The position numbers were made by a program, and so were the translations under genes. From the NCBI GenBank assembly GCA_009827225.1, contig WUAI01000007.1:1-64000 (forward strand): DNA of 64,000 nt. The letters run 5' to 3'. Shown here piece after piece: positions 45,029-52,620 of this stretch. This DNA is from Flavobacteriaceae bacterium. Lineage in GTDB: Bacteria; Bacteroidota; Bacteroidia; Flavobacteriales; Flavobacteriaceae. The number at the start of each line of letters is the position of its first letter. The stretch's first letter is position 1. A model generated the notes under the pieces. That model made no database searches. It was not told the DNA's origin and saw nothing but the letters and a program-made list of their open reading frames with translations.

Positions 45029-45101
45029 TGTGGTTTTTTGACAAGTTGAATGGAATTACTGTCTTCCGAATCAATAACATTTGTAAAAAGATTCGGGCTA
45101 A

Positions 45102-45132
45102 TTGAAAAAACGGTGGATTGTATCTATCTTTG
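45102..45132 (+). promoter_or_regulatory. Promoter of lysS
   Basis: TTG (45102-45104), 20 bp, then TATCTTTG (45125-45132): a complete Bacteroidota -33/-7 promoter. It lies inside the extension that an upstream TTG start would add, so it fixes the lysS start at the ATG at 45156. Confidence 0.82.
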
Positions 45133-45155
45133 CAGCTGATTTTTACAGCGACACT

Positions 45156-46844
45156 ATGCAACTTTCTGAACAGGAAATCGTACGAAGAGAAAAACTGGCA
45201 CAACTGCGCAGTTTAGGTATCGACCCGTATCCACCGGAATTGTTCCTGGTAGATCATACCTCTGCACAAATTAAACAGGACTTTTCAGAAGGTAAAAAGG
45301 TGAAGATCGCAGGAAGGCTGATGTCGAGAAGAATCCAGGGGAAAGCATCTTTCGCCGAGCTGCAGGATAGTGAAGGGCGCATACAAGTATATTTCAATCG
45401 AGATGAAATTTGCCCGGGTGAAGACAAGACATTGTACAACGATGTGTACAAGAAGTTACTGGACATAGGGGATTTTGTAGGTGTGGAAGGAGAATTGTTT
45501 ACCACCCAGGTGGGCGAAAAGACCGTCATGGTAAAGGACTTCAAATTGTTGTCCAAAGCATTGCGTCCTTTGCCTTTGCCTAAGACCGATAGTGAGGGAA
45601 ATACCTTTGACGAATTCAATGATCCTGAATTGCGTTATCGACAACGTTACGCGGATTTGGTGGTAAACCCGAAGGTGAAAGACACCTTTGTAAAGCGTAC
45701 AAAAATTACGAATACCATTCGTGAATTTTATAACGAGATGGGGTTCCTGGAAGTGGAAACTCCCATTTTACAACCTATTCCCGGAGGAGCGGCGGCACGT
45801 CCGTTTGTGACGCATCATAATGCCCTAAACATTCCCTTATATCTCCGTATTGCCAACGAATTGTATCTGAAAAGACTCATCGTTGGAGGATTTGACGGGG
45901 TGTATGAGTTCGCGAAAGACTTCAGAAATGAAGGAATGGACCGTACCCACAACCCGGAATTTACAGTGATGGAAATGTATGCCGCTTACAAGGACTACCA
46001 TTGGATGATGGACACCACAGAACAATTACTGGAAAAAGTGGCAGTGGCCCTGCATGGTACCTCTGAAGTGCCTTTTGGGGAACATGTGATCGATTATAAA
46101 GCGCCTTATGAGCGAATTGGAATCCTCGATGCGATCAAAGAGCACACGGGGATCGACCTCTACGGAAAAGATGAGGACGAGGTAAGAAGCGCTTGTAAAG
46201 AATTGGGCGTTGAAGTGGATGAAACCTTCGGAATTGGAAAGATGATCGACGAGATCTTTGGAGAAAAATGCGAGCACCATTATATCCAGCCTACCTTTAT
46301 CATGGACCACCCGGTGGAGATGAGTCCGCTCACCAAAAAACACCGTACCAAAGAAGGACTCACCGAGCGTTTCGAACTGTTGGTAAACGGAAAAGAATTG
46401 GCGAATGCTTATACCGAGTTGAACGATCCTATCGATCAGCGGGAGCGGTTTGAGGATCAATTAAAATTATCCGAAAAAGGAGACGACGAGGCCATGTTCA
46501 TCGACCAGGATTTCCTGCGAGCATTGGAATATGGGATGCCTCCTACTTCAGGGATCGGGATTGGAATCGACCGTTTGACCATGTTTATGACCAACAACGA
46601 GTCGATCCAGGAAGTGTTGTTTTTTCCGCAGATGAAACCGGAACGCGAGCAGGTAGCATTGAACGACGAAGAGAAAGCCGTGTTCAATTTGCTAAAGGCC
46701 AACTCTCCCATGGACCTCAACGACTTGAAATCCCAAAGCGGATTGTCCAACAAAAAATGGGACAAGACCATTAAGCACTTGACCAAGAACAATCTGGCGA
46801 AGGTGCATAAAACAGACGAAGGCCTGACGGTAGAAGTGGTTTAA
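45156..46844 (+). CDS. lysS: Lysine--tRNA ligase (class II)
   Basis: 562 residues from MQLSEQEIVRREKLAQLRSLGIDPYPPE. An OB-fold anticodon-binding domain (about 55-150) precedes the class II catalytic core with motif 2 (FRNEGMDRTHNPEFTVMEMY) and motif 3 (GIGIGIDRLTMFMTNN). A C-terminal extension of about 65 residues beyond motif 3 (EEKAVFNLLKANSPMDLNDLKSQSG...) is predicted to be a small helical, winged-helix-like appendix, which I recall as common in Bacteroidota LysS. Confidence 0.95.
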   Translation: MQLSEQEIVRREKLAQLRSLGIDPYPPELFLVDHTSAQIKQDFSEGKKVKIAGRLMSRRIQGKASFAELQDSEGRIQVYFNRDEICPGEDKTLYNDVYKKLLDIGDFVGVEGELFTTQVGEKTVMVKDFKLLSKALRPLPLPKTDSEGNTFDEFNDPELRYRQRYADLVVNPKVKDTFVKRTKITNTIREFYNEMGFLEVETPILQPIPGGAAARPFVTHHNALNIPLYLRIANELYLKRLIVGGFDGVYEFAKDFRNEGMDRTHNPEFTVMEMYAAYKDYHWMMDTTEQLLEKVAVALHGTSEVPFGEHVIDYKAPYERIGILDAIKEHTGIDLYGKDEDEVRSACKELGVEVDETFGIGKMIDEIFGEKCEHHYIQPTFIMDHPVEMSPLTKKHRTKEGLTERFELLVNGKELANAYTELNDPIDQRERFEDQLKLSEKGDDEAMFIDQDFLRALEYGMPPTSGIGIGIDRLTMFMTNNESIQEVLFFPQMKPEREQVALNDEEKAVFNLLKANSPMDLNDLKSQSGLSNKKWDKTIKHLTKNNLAKVHKTDEGLTVEVV

Positions 46845-46849
46845 CCCAA

Positions 46850-46907
46850 TGTCACTCAGAGCACAGCGCAGCGTCTCTTGTCACTCAGAGCAACGCGATG
46901 AGTCTCT
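46850..46907. repeat. Two tandem 29-bp repeats downstream of lysS
   Basis: Copies at 46850-46878 and 46879-46907 share TGTCACTCAGAGCA...GTCTCT, with an altered middle (CAGCGCAGC against ACGCGATGA). The motif resembles dispersed repeats I recall from many Bacteroidota intergenic regions. It lies between the lysS stop codon and terminator. Confidence 0.7.
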
Positions 46908-46915
46908 AAAAAACC

Positions 46916-46947
46916 AAGGAACCACGTCAATGTGGTTCCTTTTTTTG
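46916..46947 (+). terminator. Terminator of lysS
   Basis: Stem AGGAACCAC/GTGGTTCCT with a 6-nt loop followed by seven T residues. Confidence 0.9.
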
Positions 46948-47036
46948 TTTTATATCATTGTAATTGTGTTAATAAGTCCTCGTACTTTTTTGAAAGTATG
47001 GATGGGATAACGACTATTTTTATAGGGATATAACGA

Positions 47037-47045
47037 GTTATGTGC
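47037..47045 (+). other. Cassette 1 start box (GTTATGTGC)
   Basis: GTTATGTGC is the exact reverse complement of the box GCACATAAC at the end of the same cassette. It is followed by AATTTAAAA, nearly as in cassette 2. The preceding ATAACGAG recalls the ATACGAG before the cassette 2 box, so a partial recombination site or the primary insertion site probably lies to the left. The bases between the lysS terminator and this box otherwise show nothing recognisable. Confidence 0.6.
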
Positions 47046-47067
47046 AATTTAAAAGAATACTCCTATA

Positions 47068-47787
47068 ATGCTCGAAGAATTAATTAAAGACGAAGCAAAT
47101 AAATTCTATAACTATTCGGAATGGCAACAATATGATAATACACCATCTGGATTTAAAGATGCCTTAGAACTTCAATTGTATAATCACAATAGTTCTACTA
47201 GTAAACTCTTCTACATATATGAGATTCTTCGATTAATAAGAGAAGAATACAATGATCATCTAAAGTCTTGTCGATACAAGGACGAACCTATTAAATGTGA
47301 TCAGAATAAGACATGGTTAAAAATGATTTACTATACTGAACAAATTATTGAAGATTTAAATCCGCAATTTGATTTTCAGATTTTACGTCCTGAATTAAAC
47401 ACTGACTTAATACACGAAAATTTAAAGAAACTATCTGACTATCCTGAGTCGGCTAAATTATACCAATCTGCATTGGACAAATTAAACGAGGGAATTAATG
47501 AACGGAACGTACTCGACGACGCAAGATTGTCTTATGAATTGCTTCTAAAGTCTGTGCTATCAAACAATAAATCCTTAGAAAATCAAAGCTCCGAATTAGG
47601 TAAGTATCTAAAACAACAAAACGTCTCTGCTGAATGCAGGAATATGTTCCAAACCCTAAACAATTATTTTCAGAATTATCAAAATACATATGTAAAGCAT
47701 AATGACAAAGTACTAACTAAAGAAGTCGACTTGATTGTAAATTTGACTTCATCATTAATAAATTTTATAATAAACAACAGCACATAA
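47068..47787 (+). CDS. Cassette gene 1: HEPN-like helical protein, possible abortive-infection type
   Basis: 239 residues, soluble, helical, AT-rich in codon use. The C-terminal 85 residues (LDDARLSYELLLKSVLSNNKS ... LGKYLKQQN ... LNNYFQNYQNTYVKHND ... VNLTSSLINFIIN) follow the pattern of the helical Abi C-terminal/HEPN-like domain, but where active HEPN RNases have Arg-x4-6-His, here the sequence is Q-N-T-Y-V-K-H, lacking the Arg. I name the family only tentatively. The stop codon lies inside the cassette's end box. The neighbour is a SEFIR/TIR-like gene, so a defence role is plausible. Confidence 0.7.
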   Translation: MLEELIKDEANKFYNYSEWQQYDNTPSGFKDALELQLYNHNSSTSKLFYIYEILRLIREEYNDHLKSCRYKDEPIKCDQNKTWLKMIYYTEQIIEDLNPQFDFQILRPELNTDLIHENLKKLSDYPESAKLYQSALDKLNEGINERNVLDDARLSYELLLKSVLSNNKSLENQSSELGKYLKQQNVSAECRNMFQTLNNYFQNYQNTYVKHNDKVLTKEVDLIVNLTSSLINFIINNST

Positions 47788-47916
47788 CAACGCATAACGC
47801 CCATCGCTTCGGATTTTCCTATCTGAAAATCCTAGCTAGGCACAACTCTCCAGGATAAATTCTATAACTTAGTAAAGATATATCGCAACGATGCGTTATA
47901 CGAGACCGTTGTGTGC
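47780..47916 (+). other. attC-like recombination site between the two cassettes
   Basis: 137-bp imperfect palindrome. Outer boxes ACAACG/CGTTGT, inner boxes ATAACG/CGTTAT and CATCG/CGATG pair across a central region, with 1 nt unpaired on the left and 7 nt (ACGAGAC) on the right, which resembles the extrahelical bases and asymmetry of integron attC sites. The centre holds its own hairpin GGATTTTC-(6 nt)-GAAAATCC. Length is similar to chromosomal integron repeats. Not proven to recombine. Confidence 0.6.
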
Positions 47917-47935
47917 AATTTTAAAATACAATAAT

Positions 47936-48673
47936 ATGAGTATCCCAAAAGTTTTTATTTCTTATTCTCATGATTCAATTACTCATAAAAAGTGGGTGCT
48001 TGATCTAGCAACAAGGATGCGAAATAATGGAATTGATGCAATAATTGACCAATGGGAACTTCAATTAGGTGATGATTTACCACATTTTATGGAAACTCAT
48101 CTCGCTAATTCAGATAAGATCATTATGGTCTGTACAGAGAATTATGTAGAAAAAGCAAATAATGGAACAGGTGGTGTCGGATACGAAAAAATGATTATAA
48201 CTTCCAATCTACTTAAAAAGATAGATGAGAATAAAATCATTCCAATCATCAGGCAGGTATCTACTACAGATTTGCCAACATTTTTAAAAACTAAGCTCTA
48301 TATCAATTTTTCAAAGGTTAGTGAATTTGAGTTTAATTTTGATGAACTAATTAGAACTATTCATGGAAGTCCAATTTATAAAAAACCACCTGTCGGAAAT
48401 AACCCTTTTGCCAAAATAATGGATGATTCGAATTTAAAAGTCCATGATTCTCTGTTAGATTATATGACTGCTGTAGTACAAATATATAATTCAAGTTCAG
48501 GGATCTATATTTCCAAAGTAGCAATTAAAAACAAATTAAAACTCTCAAGAATAATGCTAGAACACTTAGAGGAAAAAGCCTTGGAAGCCAATTATATTAA
48601 GGCGGATGGAATAACCGATGTCACGCTAACTAAAGCCGGTAAAACTTATGCAATTAATAACAATATAGAATAA
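47936..48673 (+). CDS. Cassette gene 2: SEFIR/TIR-like protein with C-terminal winged helix
   Basis: 245 residues from MSIPKVFISYSHDS. Residues 5-140 form a SEFIR/TIR-like domain: FISYSHDSITHKKWVLDLATRM, DQWELQLGDDLPHFME, IIMVCTENYVEKA and GGVGYEKMII, where the Glu sits at the position of the NADase Glu of active TIR domains. Residues 165-245 look like a winged helix (SGIYISKVAIKNKLKLSRIMLEHLEEKALEANYI...VTLTKAGKTYA). Proteins with such domains often act in anti-phage defence by consuming NAD+. An ATG 15 codons earlier lies within the recombination site and is unlikely to be used. Confidence 0.87.
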   Translation: MSIPKVFISYSHDSITHKKWVLDLATRMRNNGIDAIIDQWELQLGDDLPHFMETHLANSDKIIMVCTENYVEKANNGTGGVGYEKMIITSNLLKKIDENKIIPIIRQVSTTDLPTFLKTKLYINFSKVSEFEFNFDELIRTIHGSPIYKKPPVGNNPFAKIMDDSNLKVHDSLLDYMTAVVQIYNSSSGIYISKVAIKNKLKLSRIMLEHLEEKALEANYIKADGITDVTLTKAGKTYAINNNIE

Positions 48674-48677
48674 AACA

Positions 48678-48703
48678 GCACACAACAACGCATAACGCCC
48701 ATC
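48678..48703 (+). other. Truncated attC-like site at the array end
   Basis: GCACACAAC followed by AACGCATAACGCCCATC, identical for 18-20 bases to the left half of the inter-cassette site; the matching right half is absent and chromosome-type sequence (sulfotransferase gene) begins within 30 bp. The array end therefore appears cut or the last half-site was lost. Confidence 0.6.
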
Positions 48704-48731
48704 TATTCGAAATTTTCAACTATCAAAGTTC

Positions 48732-49478
48732 ATGCCCGCAAAACTAGTCCGAAAGATCAATCGAAAGCTTAAGTCCATTTTAAGCAATAGCTCCACAAGC
48801 TCACCCGCCGGGAAGTTTGTGGTCATCACCCGATCCCGGACCGGTTCCAATTTATTGATCTCCCTCCTGGACTCCCATGACGACATTGTGGCCTTTGGTG
48901 AGAAATTCAATCGGCTGGAGGGAAGAAGTTGCCAATCGGTGTATGATGAGATATTTCGAAATAAACCCAACAAACAAGTAGGGTTTAAAATATTCTATTA
49001 CCATCCGCTGGACTCTGAAGACAAATCTATTTGGGACTTGATACAAAACGATCCCCACATTAAGATCATTCACCTTATTCGTGAAAATCTTTTGCGGGTT
49101 CATATTTCCAGGCTCATCGCGGGTAAGACCGACGTCTGGTCTTCCAAGAATAAAAAAGACATCAACCCAGACAGCAAGAAAGTAGAAATCAACCCCACCG
49201 AACTTCTCAATGACATCCGGGTGACACACAATCATATCAAAGCTGCACGCGAGACTTTTAACCAGCATTCAATATTGGAGGTGACTTATGAAGATCTCAT
49301 AGACCCGAGTCGGGAGGTTTTGAATGACATTCAGAAATTCCTGGATGTTGCGCCTAAAAACCTTGCCAGTGAATTAAGGCGTCAAAATCCGGAAGCCCTT
49401 TCCCAACTCATCTCAAATTATCAGGAAATTCATGATCTCCTGGCCGGCACCGATTACGAATTTATGCTGGAGGATTGA
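48732..49478 (+). CDS. Sulfotransferase-family protein
   Basis: 248 residues, no signal peptide. The PAPS 5'-phosphosulfate loop is visible (VVITRSRTGSNLLISLLDSH, about 30-49) as is the 3'-phosphate motif (IIHLIRENLLRVHISRL, about 112-128). It should transfer sulfate from PAPS to a carbohydrate or lipid; similar enzymes are often found in exopolysaccharide or lipid-modification loci. The MBOAT and SGNH-like genes downstream support a polysaccharide role. Its 5' end abuts the cassette array. Confidence 0.87.
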   Translation: MPAKLVRKINRKLKSILSNSSTSSPAGKFVVITRSRTGSNLLISLLDSHDDIVAFGEKFNRLEGRSCQSVYDEIFRNKPNKQVGFKIFYYHPLDSEDKSIWDLIQNDPHIKIIHLIRENLLRVHISRLIAGKTDVWSSKNKKDINPDSKKVEINPTELLNDIRVTHNHIKAARETFNQHSILEVTYEDLIDPSREVLNDIQKFLDVAPKNLASELRRQNPEALSQLISNYQEIHDLLAGTDYEFMLED

Positions 49479-49618
49479 TCTTTAAGCGCCTTTCATAGAA
49501 CTACTCTACACCACATTTTTTTACCATTTTATCGAGGTTCTAAATTATTATTAGCTTTAGAACGTCAAACTAAATGAATCTCGCAACTACAATTTTGTAC
49601 AGGCACTAGAATCGAATT

Positions 49619-51091
49619 ATGCTATTTAATTCCATAGATTTTGCATTTTTTTTCCCTTTGATCTTCTTTCTGTATTGGTTGGTGGCTCAAAAACTCACGC
49701 TCCGCAATGCATTGATCCTCGTCGCGAGCTATGTTTTTTACGGCTGGTGGGACTGGAGATTTCTTTTTCTCATCATCATTAGTTCAGCAGTAGATTTTGC
49801 AGTGGGAAGGGCACTCGATAAGACCCACAACACCTCAAGGCGCAAAGGATTGTTATTAATGAGCCTGTTGGTGAACCTGGGATTCCTGATGTATTTCAAG
49901 TATACCAATTTCTTTATTGAATCCTTTGTAGAGTCGTTCCGTCTGTTCGGCCAGGAAATCGAGGCTTCCACCCTGCACATCATTCTCCCTGTTGGGATTA
50001 GTTTTTATACTTTTCAAACACTCAGTTATACGATTGATATCTATCGGAAGAAAATTAGGCACACCAACGATGCCCTATCATTCTTTGCCTTCGTCGCATT
50101 CTTTCCGCAACTGGTTGCCGGTCCTATTGAACGTGCCTCTCGCTTACTACCTCAATTTCACAAGACATACCGGTTCGATTATACCCAAGTGAAGAGTGGG
50201 TTGTTATTGATGGCCTTCGGACTCTTTAAAAAGATGGTAATTGCCGATCGTGCCGCGCTATATGTGAATGAGGTTTATGGAAACGTGGGCGATTATGACG
50301 GTGTAGCTTATACGATCGCCACACTTTTGTTTGCGTTTCAGATCTATTGTGATTTTTCGGGTTACAGTGATATTGCTATTGGCGCCGCTCGCACGATGGG
50401 CTTCAAACTCATGAAGAATTTCAACTCGCCCTATTTCTCAAAATCGCTCACCGAATTTTGGCATCGATGGCATATTTCCCTGTCCACCTGGTTCCGGGAT
50501 TACGTTTATATTCCGCTGGGCGGAAGTAAAAAAGGAAACCTGAGAACCTATTCCAATTTGTTCATTGTATTTGTAGTGAGTGGACTCTGGCACGGTGCCG
50601 CCTGGACATTTGTGATTTGGGGAGCCGTTCATGGATTGGGGCTCATCATTGAAAAGGTCCTGAAAGAACCCAAGTGGGATTTTCTGTCAAAACTGGGAAT
50701 GAGAACACCTTCATTTTCCAATAAACTTTTCTTCGGAAGTATCACCTTCGTGGTTGTAAATCTTGCATGGATCTTTTTTCGGGCGACTTCTTTTGAGGAT
50801 GCATTTACGCTTTTCGAAGGAATTTTTTATGACTTTTCCTGGAACAGTCTCTTTTCCGAAGCAACCTTCAATATCGGATTTACCCCAACAGCATTTCGTG
50901 CGTTAATGCTGATGATCGCTTTGCTGTTAATTGCTGAAATGGTCCATAGTCGTAAAAGTCTGTTCCGAAGAATTAATAAACAAAGCCTCATCATGCGTTG
51001 GTCTTTCTACTTTATCATTGTATTTACACTGATCATTTTTGGTGTTTATAGTGCCGATAGTGCGCAGCAATTCATCTATTTCCAATTCTAA
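49619..51091 (+). CDS. MBOAT-family O-acyltransferase (AlgI/DltB-like)
   Basis: 490 residues with about 11 membrane helices. The MBOAT catalytic site is clear: EFWHRWHISLSTWFRDYVYIPLGG and, further on, VSGLWHGAAWTFVIWG with the invariant His. It should carry acyl groups, probably acetyl, across the inner membrane for transfer to a polymer or glycan. The next gene, 5 bp away, has an SGNH-like start and would be its periplasmic partner, as in AlgI with AlgX/AlgJ or DltB with DltD. Confidence 0.92.
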   Translation: MLFNSIDFAFFFPLIFFLYWLVAQKLTLRNALILVASYVFYGWWDWRFLFLIIISSAVDFAVGRALDKTHNTSRRKGLLLMSLLVNLGFLMYFKYTNFFIESFVESFRLFGQEIEASTLHIILPVGISFYTFQTLSYTIDIYRKKIRHTNDALSFFAFVAFFPQLVAGPIERASRLLPQFHKTYRFDYTQVKSGLLLMAFGLFKKMVIADRAALYVNEVYGNVGDYDGVAYTIATLLFAFQIYCDFSGYSDIAIGAARTMGFKLMKNFNSPYFSKSLTEFWHRWHISLSTWFRDYVYIPLGGSKKGNLRTYSNLFIVFVVSGLWHGAAWTFVIWGAVHGLGLIIEKVLKEPKWDFLSKLGMRTPSFSNKLFFGSITFVVVNLAWIFFRATSFEDAFTLFEGIFYDFSWNSLFSEATFNIGFTPTAFRALMLMIALLLIAEMVHSRKSLFRRINKQSLIMRWSFYFIIVFTLIIFGVYSADSAQQFIYFQF

Positions 51092-51096
51092 CCACT

Positions 51097-52545
51097 ATGA
51101 AGCAACTAATCCTTAAATCCATAATATTTCTTGTTCTGCTAACAGGAATGTTATCCTTTATGGACGATCTCTTCATTCAGAAAAAGCATGGCCCCGTAGC
51201 CCTGGTAAATTCGTTTTTCGAGGCCGGGAATAATGAGATTGATATCCTTTGTATGGGAAATTCGCATATGAATCGTGGGATCGACCCCATAATGCTTGAG
51301 GCACAAACCGGTTTGCGGACTGAAATGCTTGTGGGAGGTGGATTGGAAATTGCGCATATCTATTACAATCTCAGAAAAGCTTTGGAGACTCAGCAGCCCA
51401 AGATAGTGATCATTGAGACTTATCCCTTGTCCATGCGAAATTCGATCAATAACAAGGCCAATAACAATATTGCCCAAACCATCTTCGGGTATAAAACCAT
51501 GATGAAGTACGGGGCGTTCACGTATCGCGGAATGGCGGTCGGAAAACGGGGAGGCGATATTTTTGATCGTTTTAGTATTTTCCCATTTCACGAAGACTGG
51601 ACCGAACCTGAAAAATTTTATCGCTACCTCGAATCTAGGAAGCAATACACCTCCGGAAAGGAATTTCAGCAAATACAACGTAAAAGTCCGTTCATCCCGC
51701 AAGCGCAGGTCGATGTATTTAAAACTAAACAATTCGACGGTGAAGACATTAGCCTGATCGCTCAGGAAGAGCGATATCTTAAAAAAATTCTTGAGCTTTC
51801 CGCAGAAAGAAACTTTCAGATCATCTTTTTAACGGTACCTGTCTATGAAGCCTATTATATGCAGGTGAAAGATGGTGTAGATCGTTTGAAGACACAACTC
51901 ACTCAACTCGCCGAAGGCTATAAAAACGTGCGGTTTTTTGATTACAACGAAGCACTGGGTGGAGTGGATATATCGTACCTCATCAATGAAAGAACCATAG
52001 GGAAAAGCCAGCATCTCAATTATAAGGGAATTCTGAATACCACGAATGCCATGGCTTCTTATATTACAGACAACTATGAGTTCGATAAAAATTTGGAAAG
52101 GTCTTCAAGAAATTCACCTGAATCTTTTTTCTATTCCGGGGATTTCCCTTCGGAAATATCCGTTGACGGCGCTATTCTTTCCATCAACAATCGTGCTGCA
52201 CATGGCGAGGCATCTTCCGATACTATAAACTTAAAAAAAGGAGTGAAAAAAGTTATGATTAAGGGATGGATGGCATCACCGAAAAGCAGCGATACCATTT
52301 CGATGAGAAGGTTGGTATTGTACAAGGATGATGGTTTCACTTTCATTTCTGAAGGAGAAGTACTACCATGGAAGAATCCAAAAATAGCCGCTGCCTTTGG
52401 CAATAACAAACAGGCAAATGGTTATACATTTAATCTGGATCGTCGTTTGTTAGAGCCCGGGATGTATCAGATTTTTCATCTTATCGAGACTGCTGAAGGA
52501 AAATTCGGAATCCAAAAGATGTCTGCAACACTACGCATAGACTGA
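51097..52545 (+). CDS. SGNH-like membrane-anchored protein, partner of the MBOAT
   Basis: 482 residues. An N-terminal membrane anchor (about 5-22) is followed by a predicted SGNH-hydrolase-like core (about 45-320) with the nucleophile-type block IDILCMGNSHMNRGIDP (GNSH, Ser about 51), then a beta-rich domain (about 360-482). The DltD/AlgX-like layout and position 5 bp behind the MBOAT gene suggest it completes O-acylation of a periplasmic glycan. I cannot see the full catalytic triad by eye. Confidence 0.78.
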   Translation: MKQLILKSIIFLVLLTGMLSFMDDLFIQKKHGPVALVNSFFEAGNNEIDILCMGNSHMNRGIDPIMLEAQTGLRTEMLVGGGLEIAHIYYNLRKALETQQPKIVIIETYPLSMRNSINNKANNNIAQTIFGYKTMMKYGAFTYRGMAVGKRGGDIFDRFSIFPFHEDWTEPEKFYRYLESRKQYTSGKEFQQIQRKSPFIPQAQVDVFKTKQFDGEDISLIAQEERYLKKILELSAERNFQIIFLTVPVYEAYYMQVKDGVDRLKTQLTQLAEGYKNVRFFDYNEALGGVDISYLINERTIGKSQHLNYKGILNTTNAMASYITDNYEFDKNLERSSRNSPESFFYSGDFPSEISVDGAILSINNRAAHGEASSDTINLKKGVKKVMIKGWMASPKSSDTISMRRLVLYKDDGFTFISEGEVLPWKNPKIAAAFGNNKQANGYTFNLDRRLLEPGMYQIFHLIETAEGKFGIQKMSATLRID

Positions 52546-52620
52546 AGAAGATAAACTTTCGATCTAAATTCGTATCTTTTTCATAATTAATGACTTACTA
52601 ACCCATTAACTCCTTTAATT

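Larger units (their letters stand above)
47038..48703 (+). mobile_element. Integron-like two-cassette array without integrase
   Basis: Two single-gene units follow each other in the same direction. Each begins with GTTRTGTGC-AATTT-A-rich and ends with CAGCACAYAAC-AACGCATAACGCCCAT. The first box of each unit matches the end box of the same unit exactly (A:T pair in unit 1, G:C in unit 2), the relation expected if units circulate and close on their own ends, as integron cassettes do. The two genes are visibly poorer in G+C than their neighbours. No integrase gene lies in the window, and the GTTRTGT box deviates from the classical GTTRRRY. Confidence 0.6.

Noticed and set aside
45102-45155. Longer lysS start at TTG 45102
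   Set aside because: A complete -33/-7 promoter covers this stretch, so it is upstream of the transcript; homologues begin at MQLSEQE-type sequence.
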